Shown: piece by piece, positions 34,430 to 43,082 of the stretch
How positions within the stretch are numbered: position 1 is the first letter of the stretch
How the letters are laid out: every line of letters begins with the position of its first letter
DNA from: Fodinibacter sp963730365
Lineage (GTDB): Bacteria > Actinomycetota > Actinomycetes > Actinomycetales > Dermatophilaceae
Length of the DNA stretch: 64,000 bases
Reading direction: 5' to 3'
Assembly: GCA_963730365.1 (NCBI GenBank)
Contig: CAVSRM010000011.1
Span: 1 to 64,000, forward strand
Notes under the pieces: generated by a model
The model's database searches: none
Seen by the model: only the letters and a program-made list of their open reading frames with translations
What the model was told of the DNA's origin: nothing
Translations under genes and position numbers: made by a program

Positions 34430-36589
34430 TCAGGCCGGGCGGGGGAGCGCGCCGATCTCGATCAGCCCCCGGTAGATGTAGGGGGCCATGGTCTCGGCAT
34501 ACGTCACGGTGAGGTGCGTGATGTCGCGGTAGACGGTGACGCCACCGATGACCGCCGGGCAGATCCCGTCCCGGCAGTAGAAGTCGGTCAGGTCGAGCAG
34601 CTTCGACCCGGGAACCGTGCCGGCGGTCGCCTCGAAGGCGTCGAAGGAGCCGAGGGCCTCCTCCTGGGGCACGGCGCAGCTGTCCGGCTCCACGACGTCC
34701 AGGCGCGCGAGGCAGTCCAGGGGGTCCTCCGAGTGGCGAGGGTTGTCCTTGACGGCGACGATGGTCACGCCGAGGTCCGCCAGTGGCTTCCACGCAGCCT
34801 GCATGCTCGCGACCTGCTCAGCGGGTGTGCCGCTGTTGAACCTCGCGTACCCCGTGGTGATGATCAGGTCGGTCTGGGGAGCCTGCTCGATGAGCCAGGG
34901 CTGGAGCTTGGCCTTCCAGGTCTGGCAGGAGTCGACGCGGGCGCGGTCCTTGTGGTCGATGGGGTCACGTGTCCACGCGCAGCTCCCCTTGATCCGAGCC
35001 GAGACCGAGATCTCCCCCTGTTCTGCGAGTCGCTCGAGGGCAGGCAGGAGGGCTTGGGCGTGGGAATCGCCGACGACCACGACGTGGGGCACGTCCGGGT
35101 CGTCGACGGCACCGAAGTCGCACCCGACGAACGTCGAGTTCGTGACGCCGGGGAAGCACCCCTTGTACTGCGGGGTGTCGCCACCGGCCGACGCAGGTGC
35201 AGGCACCATGGTTCCTGCGAGCTCGGGGTTGGAGCAGGGGTGCTGCGGGTCCATCGCGGCCGCACCGAAGCAGTCCGGGGCGCTCTCCACGATGGCGGCT
35301 GCCGCCGCGTCCGCGCTCTGCTCGGCTGCCACCGCGGTGTCACGACCGACCCAGGCCCCCGTCACGAGGACGGCTGCGCCCACAGTGGTCCCGATCAGGG
35401 TGATGAGCGGCCGACGCAGGCCGAAGCGGTGGGTGAACCGGACCGGGTCCTCGACCCAGCGCTTCGTGGCGGCTGCTGCGGCGATCGTGCCGAGCAGGAT
35501 GAGCAGGCGCGCCGAGAAGCCCATGGTGTGACCCAGGATGACCGGCACGATGACGATCGGTGGCCAGTGCCAGAGGTACATCGAGTACGAGATGTCCCCG
35601 AGGAAGCGGACCGGACGCAGGCGCATGAGGGGAGTCGGGGACAGGCGGTGGCGCGGCTCGGCCGCGGCGATGATCGCCAGGGTGGCGCCGACGGGGAGCA
35701 GCGCCGCCGTCCCCGGGAAGGGAGTCGAGGAGTTGAACCGGAACCCGCACCAAGCCAGGGCAGCGAAGCCCGCCCACGAGACCAGCGACAGGGCGAGCGG
35801 CGGCACGGTTGGCAGGCGTCGCGCCGCCGGACCCGGGCTCGTCCTCCCGGCCAGATAGAGGGCCAGCAGGCCACCGGCGCCGAACTGCCACGCGCGAGCC
35901 GGGGTGACGAAGTACGCCGCCGAGGGGTTGGCCTGCGTGATCCACAGCGAGAAGGCGAGAGAGGCCACCGTCGGAAGGCCGACGGCCCACCAGGTGGCAG
36001 CGGTCGCGGACGAGGAGCGTCGCCTCGCCCAGACCGCGCCCGCGAGCACGAGCAGCGGCCACACGAGGTAGAACTGCTCCTCGATGGACAGGGTCCAGTA
36101 GTGCTGCGCCGCGGCGGGCGCCTCGTCGGCGGCGAGGTAGTCGACGGAGTCGGCCGCGAGCACCCAGTTCTGGACGTACAGCGTCGACGCGATGATCTGG
36201 CGGAAGTTCTGCTGCCACGACATGACGGGCAGCCACAGGGCCACCGCGACGGTCGTGGCCCCGAGCACGAGATAGGCCGCCGGGAGGAGCCGCCGGGCCC
36301 GCCTCGCCCAGAACCGGGCGAGGTCGATCGTCCCGGTGCTCGTCGACTCCCGCAGCAGGTGCGAGGTGATGAGGAACCCGGAGATGACGAAGAAGACGTC
36401 GACGCCCACGTAGCCGCCGGGTAGCCGGCCCGGCCACAGGTGGTAGAGCACCACGAGGAGTACAGCACACGCCCGAAGGGCAGTGATCTCGGCCCGACTC
36501 CGATCCGGCGCACGGGGTGTTGACACCGCCAAGAAGATACAGGGCAGAGCCGTGAGTCGGCGAAGCGCCCGGCGAAGGGCTCGCGTCAT
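34430..36589 (-). CDS. acyltransferase-3 / SGNH two-domain membrane protein
   Basis: A 719-residue OafA/YrhL-type O-acyltransferase that should acylate cell-surface glycans. Residues about 35-400 form the acyltransferase-3 domain with ten or more membrane segments and the catalytic region LLVVLYHLWPGRLPGGYVGV, then DVFFVISGFLIT. After one more membrane segment the extracytoplasmic SGNH domain carries VVVGDSHAQALLPAL, and DITHLTVTYAE supplies the Asp-x-x-His pair (DITH). Both domains look intact. It stands alone, divergent from an aldo/keto reductase. The substrate is unknown. Confidence 0.9.
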   Translation of the reverse strand: MTRALRRALRRLTALPCIFLAVSTPRAPDRSRAEITALRACAVLLVVLYHLWPGRLPGGYVGVDVFFVISGFLITSHLLRESTSTGTIDLARFWARRARRLLPAAYLVLGATTVAVALWLPVMSWQQNFRQIIASTLYVQNWVLAADSVDYLAADEAPAAAQHYWTLSIEEQFYLVWPLLVLAGAVWARRRSSSATAATWWAVGLPTVASLAFSLWITQANPSAAYFVTPARAWQFGAGGLLALYLAGRTSPGPAARRLPTVPPLALSLVSWAGFAALAWCGFRFNSSTPFPGTAALLPVGATLAIIAAAEPRHRLSPTPLMRLRPVRFLGDISYSMYLWHWPPIVIVPVILGHTMGFSARLLILLGTIAAAAATKRWVEDPVRFTHRFGLRRPLITLIGTTVGAAVLVTGAWVGRDTAVAAEQSADAAAAAIVESAPDCFGAAAMDPQHPCSNPELAGTMVPAPASAGGDTPQYKGCFPGVTNSTFVGCDFGAVDDPDVPHVVVVGDSHAQALLPALERLAEQGEISVSARIKGSCAWTRDPIDHKDRARVDSCQTWKAKLQPWLIEQAPQTDLIITTGYARFNSGTPAEQVASMQAAWKPLADLGVTIVAVKDNPRHSEDPLDCLARLDVVEPDSCAVPQEEALGSFDAFEATAGTVPGSKLLDLTDFYCRDGICPAVIGGVTVYRDITHLTVTYAETMAPYIYRGLIEIGALPRPA

Positions 36590-36666
36590 CCCGCGGAGTC
36601 GCCCGCAGCACGACGTCGAACGGCCCCGCCCGTGCGCGCCGCGGTGCCGCGCCCTACCGTGGGCGC

Positions 36667-37509
36667 ATGCCGCGACAGACCACTGCGTCCCTGACCACGC
36701 CCAGCGGAACCGTGGAGATCCCGACGATCGGGTTCGGCGTGTGGCAGGTGCCCGACGAGGGGGTCGATGCCGCGCTCGGCACGGCGCTGGAGGTCGGCTA
36801 CCGGCACGTCGACACTGCCCGGCTGTACGGCAACGAGCGGGGGGTCGGGCGCGCGCTCGCGGCCTCCGACCTGGGGCGTGACGAGGTGTTCGTGACGACG
36901 AAGGTCTGGAACGACGACCACGGCCGGGACGCGACGCTGGCGGCGTTCGACGCGTCGATGGAGCGTCTGGGTCTGGACGTTCTGGACCTCTATCTCATCC
37001 ACTGGCCGGTGCCGGCCCGGGGGCTGTACGTGGAGACCTGGCGCGCGCTCCAGGAGCTGCGCGACGACGGTCGGGTACGCGCCATCGGCACCTGCAACTT
37101 CCATGCCGAGCACCTCCAGCGACTCCACGACGAGACGGGTGAGTGGCCGAGCATCAACCAGATCGAGCTCCACCCCTACCTCCAGCAGGCGCCGCTGCGA
37201 GCCTTCAACGCCCGGCACGGGATCGTCACCGAGTCGTGGAGCCCACTCGCCTCGGGCAGGAAGGTGCTCGACGACGAGGTCATCGCCTCCATCGCCCAGG
37301 AGCACGGTGCGACACCCGCCCAGGTCGTCATCGCGTGGCACCGCGCCCTGGACCTCGTCGTGCTGCCCAAGTCGGTCACGCCGAGCCGGATCGCGGAGAA
37401 CCTGGCGGCCGTGGACCTCGAGCTGACCGCTCAGCAGGTCGACATGATCTCCCGGCTGGACCGCGGTTTCCGCACCGGGCCCAATCCCGAGGCGTTCAAC
37501 GGGGCCTGA
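36667..37509 (+). CDS. aldo/keto reductase
   Basis: A 280-residue NADPH-dependent AKR of the 2,5-diketo-gluconate reductase type. The catalytic tetrad is visible: Asp and Tyr in VDTARLYGNE (about 45-54), Lys in VTTKVWND and His in LIHWPVP. NADPH-binding residues appear in LPKSVTPSRIAENL. The physiological carbonyl substrate cannot be told. TACCGT (36655-36660) is 6 bp before the ATG: a leaderless start. The 122 bp after it hold no clear structure apart from the ribosome binding site of the next gene. Confidence 0.9.
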   Translation: MPRQTTASLTTPSGTVEIPTIGFGVWQVPDEGVDAALGTALEVGYRHVDTARLYGNERGVGRALAASDLGRDEVFVTTKVWNDDHGRDATLAAFDASMERLGLDVLDLYLIHWPVPARGLYVETWRALQELRDDGRVRAIGTCNFHAEHLQRLHDETGEWPSINQIELHPYLQQAPLRAFNARHGIVTESWSPLASGRKVLDDEVIASIAQEHGATPAQVVIAWHRALDLVVLPKSVTPSRIAENLAAVDLELTAQQVDMISRLDRGFRTGPNPEAFNGA

Positions 37510-37631
37510 CCACGACCGTAGTGGACCGCGCCGGCTGAGTAGCAGGACTCATACGCTGCGGGCCCGCGGGGAGGAGAATCGGGATATCGGCCCGTCCACC
37601 AGGTCGACACGCTGACGCCGAGGAGCTCGCG

Positions 37632-38885
37632 ATGACCGCGCCGCCGACATCCACTCCGTCCACCCCTGCCGAGCGCGACCGGGTCGTCCACCCCGCAACC
37701 CCGGGGCAGCTGCACTGGCTCGAGGGCGAGCTGCGCCGGTGGCAGGACGAGGGGCTGGTCGACGAGCCGCTCGCCACATCGATCCGCGACAGCTATGTCC
37801 TCCGCCGCCGCGTCACCCTGTCCCGGATCGTGCTGACGCTCGGGGCGTGCTTCGTCGGCCTGGGCCTGATCTGGCTCGTCGTGTCCAACCTCGACCAGAT
37901 GTCGCCCCTCGTGCGCTTCGTCCTCGTGGCCGCCGTCTGGTTGGGGCTCGTCGTCGCCTCCGAGATCCTCGCCCGACGGCGCGAGCGCACCGATGCGGTG
38001 CCCGTCCCGGTCGTCGGTGCCGTGCGGTTGCTCGCCGCGGCGGCGTACGGCGCGGTCGTCTTCCAGGCGGCGCAGAGCCTGCAGGTCTCCACCTACGGGG
38101 CCTCCCTCGTGGGGATCTGGGCGGCAGGGGCGCTGATCTGGGCCTACGCGGTGCGCGGGACGGCGGCACTCGTGCTCGGTGTGCTGCTCTCGGCGGTGTG
38201 GTTCGTCTGGCTCGTCACCGACGCCGAGGACAGCCTGTTCGCCGGCGCCACGGCTCTCGGCTCGGCGGCTCTCGCCGCCGTCTCCCTCGGGGTGCTCCAC
38301 GCGGTGGGTCGCTGGCGCGAGGCGGGCTGGGCTCCGTTCGGCGTCCCATGGCGCGAGCTCGGCGGGGCGCTCGTGCTCATCGGGCTGTTCCTCGCGGCGC
38401 TGCCCTTCGGCGACGACGAGGTGTCGATCGTGCCTCTGGCCCTGTGGGTGGGCCTCGGGGTCGCCGTCGCCCTCGCCGTGGCAGCCCTGGCGCTGGGCGA
38501 CCGGACCGACCGGTTCGAGGCGGGGCTCGCGGGGGTGGCGCTGGCGGTGGGTGTCGGGCTGTCGCTCTGGCGTTTCGACGACACCGAGCTCTCCGACCTC
38601 ACGGCGGGGGAGTGGACCCGGTCGTTCGTCGCCGTCGCGGTGTACCTCGTGGTGGCCAGCGGCTACGCGGTGCTCGGGGGCATGCGGGACTCGAGCCGGA
38701 TGACCTTCACGGCCACCGCGGCACTGGTCGTCTTCACGACGGTCCAGGCGTTCGCCGTCTTCGCGGAGATCCTCTCCGGGGCGGCGCTCTTCCTCCTCGT
38801 CGGTGTCGTGCTCATCGGCACCGGCATCCTCGCCGACCGCGGACGTCGCCGACTCGTGCGCGAGGGAAAGGAGGCCATGTCATGA
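37632..38885 (+). CDS. DUF2157 membrane protein
   Basis: A 417-residue protein: a cytoplasmic N-terminus with the DUF2157 feature PGQLHWLEGELRRWQDEGLV (about 24-43) and then about eleven hydrophobic segments. Function is unknown; such proteins often pair with GDYXXLXY-domain proteins, exactly as here. GAGGAG at 37619-37624 fits the ATG at 37632. The stop overlaps the next start by 4 bp (ATGA). Confidence 0.83.
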   Translation: MTAPPTSTPSTPAERDRVVHPATPGQLHWLEGELRRWQDEGLVDEPLATSIRDSYVLRRRVTLSRIVLTLGACFVGLGLIWLVVSNLDQMSPLVRFVLVAAVWLGLVVASEILARRRERTDAVPVPVVGAVRLLAAAAYGAVVFQAAQSLQVSTYGASLVGIWAAGALIWAYAVRGTAALVLGVLLSAVWFVWLVTDAEDSLFAGATALGSAALAAVSLGVLHAVGRWREAGWAPFGVPWRELGGALVLIGLFLAALPFGDDEVSIVPLALWVGLGVAVALAVAALALGDRTDRFEAGLAGVALAVGVGLSLWRFDDTELSDLTAGEWTRSFVAVAVYLVVASGYAVLGGMRDSSRMTFTATAALVVFTTVQAFAVFAEILSGAALFLLVGVVLIGTGILADRGRRRLVREGKEAMS

Positions 38886-39376
38886 CACCCCGAACCTCCC
38901 GGGTCGTGGCCGCGGTGGCCGCGCAGGTCGTCCTCGTCGGGGTGGCGGTCTGGGTTCCCCTCGCCGCCCGCGTGACCGGTGAGGAGGTCCTGCTGAGGGT
39001 GCAGGTGGCCGACACCTATGAGCCCTTCGCCGATGCCTATGTCGACGTCGCCTATCCCGACCTGCCCCTTCAGCCGATCGAGGGTGAGGGCCAGGGACTC
39101 TTCGAGGACCCGGCCCGCGGAACCGCCTACGTGCCTCTCGCCCGGGAGGGCGCGACGTGGGTCGGCGGAGAGGTGCAGCGCACGCCGCCGGAGTCCGGTC
39201 CCTTCCTGCTCTGTGACGACGACTCGTGGCGGCTGCGGTGCGGCATCGAGACGGCGTACGTGGCGTCCGGCGAGCCGGAGCAGCTGCGCCGGGCCCTGCT
39301 CGACGGTGACGCCGTGGCCGTCGTGAAGGTCGACGGCAGCGGCCACGCGGCGCTGGTCGACGTGCGGGTCGGGTGA
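38882..39376 (+). CDS. GDYXXLXY-like exported protein
   Basis: A 164-residue protein with one N-terminal membrane segment (about 8-28) and an outside domain. The namesake motif appears in altered form as DAYVDVAYPDLPLQ (about 45-58). It is coupled to the DUF2157 gene by a 4-bp overlap, the standard arrangement for this pair, which I take as the main support. Molecular role unknown. Confidence 0.72.
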   Translation: MTPRTSRVVAAVAAQVVLVGVAVWVPLAARVTGEEVLLRVQVADTYEPFADAYVDVAYPDLPLQPIEGEGQGLFEDPARGTAYVPLAREGATWVGGEVQRTPPESGPFLLCDDDSWRLRCGIETAYVASGEPEQLRRALLDGDAVAVVKVDGSGHAALVDVRVG

Positions 39377-39435
39377 CGGGTTCGCAGGCGCGCACGACCC
39401 GGTGCGTCAGTGGATCGGCGCGGCATGATGGCCCC

Positions 39436-40296
39436 ATGAGCGACGATGCCCTCCGCCGAGCCCAGCGCGCCCTCGAGGAGGGGATCTCCACCGACTTCAG
39501 CCAGGCGATGTCCTACGGGGCCTACCTCGACCTCGACACGCTGCTCTCGGCCCAGCACCCACGCAGCCAGCCGCCCCAGCACGACGAGCTGCTCTTCATC
39601 ATCCAGCACCAGGTCGCAGAGCTCTGGCTCAAGCTCCTCCTGCACGAGCTCCGCTCGGCGCGAGCGCTCATCGCGGAGGACGAGCTCGCGCAGGCCCTCA
39701 AGCGGCTGGCTCGCGTCAAGCACGTCCAGAAGCAGCTCGTCGAGCAGTGGGACGTGCTGGCGACCCTGACCCCGAGCGAGTACGCCGAGATCAGGCCGTT
39801 CCTCGCGACGAGCTCCGGCTTCCAGAGCCACCAGTACCGCTCCGTCGAGTTCCTCCTCGGCAACAAGAACGCCGACATGGTGCGCGTCTTCGAGCACGAC
39901 CCGTGGCAGCGGGACCTCCTCGACCGGTTGCTCCGCGAGCCCACGCTCTACGACGAGTTCCTCCGCTTCCTCTCGCGCCGGGGGTATGCCGTGCCGGACG
40001 CCGTCCTGGAGCGGGACGTCACCCTTCCCCACCGGCTGGACGAGGGCCTGGTCGAGGTGTTCGCCGCCGTCTACGCCGCCCCGTCCGAGCACTGGGGGGT
40101 GTACGAGACCTGCGAGGAGCTCGTCGACATCGAGGACCTGTTCCAGCAGTGGCGTTTCCGCCACCTCCAGGTCGTGACCCGCACGATCGGTCGCAAGAGC
40201 GGCACCGGCGGGTCGAGCGGGGTCGACTTCCTGCGCCGGGCCCTCGACCTGACGTTCTTCCCCGAACTCTACGAGGTGCGCGTCCGGGTCGAGTAG
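39436..40296 (+). CDS. kynA: tryptophan 2,3-dioxygenase
   Basis: Heme enzyme that opens the indole ring of tryptophan to N-formylkynurenine, the first kynurenine-pathway step. The 286-residue protein shows MSYGAYLDLDTLL, the substrate/heme-side HDELLFIIQHQVAELW, SSGFQSHQYR and the proximal His region WRFRHLQVVTRTIG with GGSSGVDFLRRAL. No kynureninase or formamidase gene is adjacent. CATGAT (39424-39429) lies 6 bp before the ATG, so it is probably leaderless. A pfkB-type kinase follows by 66 bp. Confidence 0.94.
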   Translation: MSDDALRRAQRALEEGISTDFSQAMSYGAYLDLDTLLSAQHPRSQPPQHDELLFIIQHQVAELWLKLLLHELRSARALIAEDELAQALKRLARVKHVQKQLVEQWDVLATLTPSEYAEIRPFLATSSGFQSHQYRSVEFLLGNKNADMVRVFEHDPWQRDLLDRLLREPTLYDEFLRFLSRRGYAVPDAVLERDVTLPHRLDEGLVEVFAAVYAAPSEHWGVYETCEELVDIEDLFQQWRFRHLQVVTRTIGRKSGTGGSSGVDFLRRALDLTFFPELYEVRVRVE

Positions 40297-40362
40297 GTGG
40301 CCCCGGCCCTCCGGTGGCCCACCTGACGCGCCCCTCGACCACCGCTGACTAGGGTGCTCGGC

Positions 40363-41286
40363 ATGTCACGTCGGGTCATCCACACCGCCCAGGCGCTCGT
40401 CGACGCCGTGATGGAGGTGCCTGCCCTCCCCGGGCGGGGCGGAAACGTCATGGCCACGTCCTACCGCCGGTATGCCGGTGGCGCTGCGACGATCCTCCTC
40501 GCCGCCGCACGCTCGGGAGCGTCGTGCGTGCACGCGGGAGCGGTCGGCACCGGACCGAACGGTGACCTGATCCGCGAGACCCTCGCGGCCGACGGTGTCA
40601 CCCTGACCGCGCCCCGGGTCGACGGGGAGGACACCGGCGTCTGCGTGGTGCTCGTCGAACCCACCGCCGAGCGCAGCTTCGTCACCACCCAGGGCGCCGA
40701 GCGTCGGATCAGCCCGGACTCCCTCCAGCGCTCGGACCCCCGGCCGGGTGACTTCCTCTGTGTCAGCGGCTACTCGCTCGTCGGCCGAACCCGTGACCCG
40801 CTCGTGCAGTGGCTCGCCGGGCTCGACCCGGGCGTCGTCGTGGTGCTCGACCCCGGTGCGGCCCTCATCGACATGCCCGACGACGTCCGAGACCAGGTGC
40901 TTCGCCGCACCGACGTGTGGACCGGCAACACCGAGGAGGCGGCCACCCTGGCCGGTGTCGACGGCATCCGGGAGACCGCGGAGGTCGTCTCCTCCCTGCT
41001 CTCCGCTGGCGCCGTGACCATCGTGCGTGACGGACCGAGGGGGTGCGTGGTCCGCGAGGGCGGCCACACGACCTACGTCTCCGGGCACCCCCAACGTCCG
41101 GTCGACACCAACGGAGCGGGCGACACGCACACCGGCGTGCTGCTCGCGGAGCGTGCGGCGGGGGCGACGTGGTTGGCGGCGGCCGGACGCGCCAACGCGG
41201 CGGGCGCGCTCAAGGTGACGCGGCGCGGCCCGGACTCCGCACCCACCCGTGCGGAGATCGACGCGTTCGTCTCCGGCCTGGGGTGA
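40363..41286 (+). CDS. PfkB family carbohydrate kinase
   Basis: A 307-residue sugar or nucleoside kinase of the ribokinase family, with the C-terminal signature VDTNGAGDTHTG (about 247-258; catalytic Asp at the end of GAGD) and the Gly-rich AGGAATILLAAARSG near the N-terminus. Substrate is not evident; with the surrounding nucleoside and sugar genes ribose or a nucleoside is possible. TAGGGT (40350-40355) is 7 bp before ATG 40363; an in-frame ATG three codons upstream would fall right behind that box and is less likely. Confidence 0.88.
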   Translation: MSRRVIHTAQALVDAVMEVPALPGRGGNVMATSYRRYAGGAATILLAAARSGASCVHAGAVGTGPNGDLIRETLAADGVTLTAPRVDGEDTGVCVVLVEPTAERSFVTTQGAERRISPDSLQRSDPRPGDFLCVSGYSLVGRTRDPLVQWLAGLDPGVVVVLDPGAALIDMPDDVRDQVLRRTDVWTGNTEEAATLAGVDGIRETAEVVSSLLSAGAVTIVRDGPRGCVVREGGHTTYVSGHPQRPVDTNGAGDTHTGVLLAERAAGATWLAAAGRANAAGALKVTRRGPDSAPTRAEIDAFVSGLG

Positions 41287-41313
41287 CCCGCTCCGGGTCG
41301 GCTCAGGGGGCGC

Positions 41314-41724
41314 TCAGCGCAGGGAGTCGAGGTCCTGTCGGCACCGGTCCTCGAAGGCGGCGAGCTCGGCGATCGCCGACTCGAGGTCTCGGCGCCGCTG
41401 CTCGAGGTCGGTGCGCCGCTCGTCGATCTGGCCGAGGACGTACTCGAGCTGGCTCCGACGCCCTCGCGGGGCGTCGTAGAGGTCGATGATGGTGCGGATC
41501 TCCTCGAGGGGGAAGCCGAGCCGACGGCCGCGGAGGATGAGCCCCAGGCGGGTGCGGTCGCGCCGGTGGTAGACGCGGGTCGTGCCCCGGCGCTCGGGGG
41601 TGATCAGCCCGAGGTCCTCGTAGTGGCGCACCGTGCGGTGGGTGACCCCGAACTCCTCGGCGACCTCGGCGATCGACCAGGTGCGCTCGCCCGCAGGGGC
41701 CGACGGGGGAGCGGGGTTTGCCAT
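41314..41724 (-). CDS. MerR family regulator, LiuR-like
   Basis: A 136-residue MerR protein: helix-turn-helix and wing at about 16-55 (WSIAEVAEEFGVTHRTVRHY, then YHRRDRTRLGLI) and a C-terminal coiled coil of about 45 residues (DERRTDLEQRRRDLESAIAE). There are no metal-binding Cys. Divergent transcription from an acyl-CoA dehydrogenase and a carboxyltransferase matches LiuR-type regulators of branched-chain acyl-CoA breakdown. AATACT (41737-41732) lies 7 bp before the ATG. Confidence 0.8.
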   Translation of the reverse strand: MANPAPPSAPAGERTWSIAEVAEEFGVTHRTVRHYEDLGLITPERRGTTRVYHRRDRTRLGLILRGRRLGFPLEEIRTIIDLYDAPRGRRSQLEYVLGQIDERRTDLEQRRRDLESAIAELAAFEDRCRQDLDSLR

Positions 41725-41740
41725 ACCCGCGAGTATTGCC

Positions 41741-41761
41741 TTACGTTTACGTCAACGTCAA
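41741..41761. promoter_or_regulatory. ACGT-rich operator between the MerR gene and acd
   Basis: TTACGTTTACGTCAACGTCA repeats the core ACGT three times at exactly 6-bp spacing and forms an imperfect dyad. It lies between the divergent starts. It is unusually A/T-rich for this genome. Binding by the MerR-type neighbour is inferred. Confidence 0.65.
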
Positions 41762-41824
41762 GGTGAGATCGTGTGGCGCGGCCCCGACCCCGGGCTGCGC
41801 GACCTCTCCACACAAGGAGTGCCG

Positions 41825-43015
41825 ATGTACGAGCTGAGCAAGGACCACGAGGACTTCCGAGCGGTCGTGCGCGACTTCGCGACCGAGGCCGTCGAGCCGC
41901 ACGTCGCCGCCTGGGACCGCGAGCACCACTTCCCGGCCGACCTCGTGCCCACGATGGGCGAGCTGGGCCTCTTCGGGCTCGTCGTCCCCGAGGCCTTCGG
42001 GGGCTCGCTCGAGGCTGCCGACGGTGGCGCGTTCACCAGCCTGTGCATCGCCATCGAGGAGCTCGGCCGGGTCGACCAGTCGATCGGCATCACGCTCTCC
42101 GCCGGTGTCGGCCTGGGCATCAACCCGATCCTCACCTACGGCAGCCAGGAGCAGAAGGAGCGCTTCCTGCCCGACCTGGTCGCCGGGCGCACACTCGCCG
42201 GCTTCGGCCTCACCGAGCCGGATGCCGGGTCCGACGCGGGCGCCACCCGCACCAAGGCCGTGCTCGACGGCGGGGAGTGGGTGCTCGACGGGGCCAAGGC
42301 GTTCATCACGAACTCCGGTACCGACATCACCTCGGTCGTCACCGTGACCGCGCGCACCGGCACCACCGAGAACGGTCGTCCGGAGATCTCGGCGATCATG
42401 GTGCCCTCGGGCACAGCGGGATTCACGGTCGAGCCGGCCTACGACAAGCTCGGCTGGAACATCTCCGACACCCACGGCCTCTCCTTCGCCGGTTGCCGCG
42501 TGCCCGAGGACCACCTCCTCGGTGAGCGCGGCCGAGGCTTCCACCAGTTCCTCAAGACCCTCGACGACGGGCGCATCGCGATCAGCGCCCTGGCGCTCGG
42601 GCTCATCACCCGGATGCGGGAGGAGGCCACGGCCTACGCCAAGAGCCGCACGGCCTTCGGCACGCCGATCGGCGTCAACCAGGGCGTCTCGTTCCCCATC
42701 GCGGACCTGGCGGTCATGGAGGAGACCTCGCGGCTGCTGACCTACCGCGCGGCCTGGCTCAAGGACGAGCAGGAGGCCGGTCGTCGCTCGGTGGCCGAGG
42801 TCAAGCAGGCGGCCGCCGTCGCCAAGCTCTACACCTCCGAGGCGGCCGTCTCGGCCACCCGCATCGCGACCCAGGTGTTCGGCGGCAACGGCTTCATGGA
42901 GGAGTACCCCGTGGCCCGCTTCTACCGCGACGCCAAGATCCTCGAGATCGGCGAGGGCACGTCCGAGGTGCAGCGCATGGTCATCGCCAAGGGCCTCGGC
43001 CTGCCGACCAGCTGA
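41825..43015 (+). CDS. acyl-CoA dehydrogenase
   Basis: A 396-residue FAD enzyme that introduces a 2,3-double bond into an acyl-CoA. The family signatures GFGLTEPDAGSDAG (about 129-142) and QVFGGNGFMEEYPVARFYRD (about 346-365) are intact. The position equivalent to the catalytic base in short- and medium-chain enzymes is filled by Glu within KILEIGEGTSEVQ. Context (LiuR-like regulator, carboxylase next) suggests isovaleryl- or another branched-chain acyl-CoA. AAGGAG at 41814-41819 fits ATG 41825; the open frame reaches upstream across the operator and is not used. Confidence 0.9.
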   Translation: MYELSKDHEDFRAVVRDFATEAVEPHVAAWDREHHFPADLVPTMGELGLFGLVVPEAFGGSLEAADGGAFTSLCIAIEELGRVDQSIGITLSAGVGLGINPILTYGSQEQKERFLPDLVAGRTLAGFGLTEPDAGSDAGATRTKAVLDGGEWVLDGAKAFITNSGTDITSVVTVTARTGTTENGRPEISAIMVPSGTAGFTVEPAYDKLGWNISDTHGLSFAGCRVPEDHLLGERGRGFHQFLKTLDDGRIAISALALGLITRMREEATAYAKSRTAFGTPIGVNQGVSFPIADLAVMEETSRLLTYRAAWLKDEQEAGRRSVAEVKQAAAVAKLYTSEAAVSATRIATQVFGGNGFMEEYPVARFYRDAKILEIGEGTSEVQRMVIAKGLGLPTS

Positions 43016-43082
43016 TGGACTCGTGTGCTCAGATGGTCATGACCGCAGCGGGAGCAGGAGACGCGCAGACAGGGAGACGAGT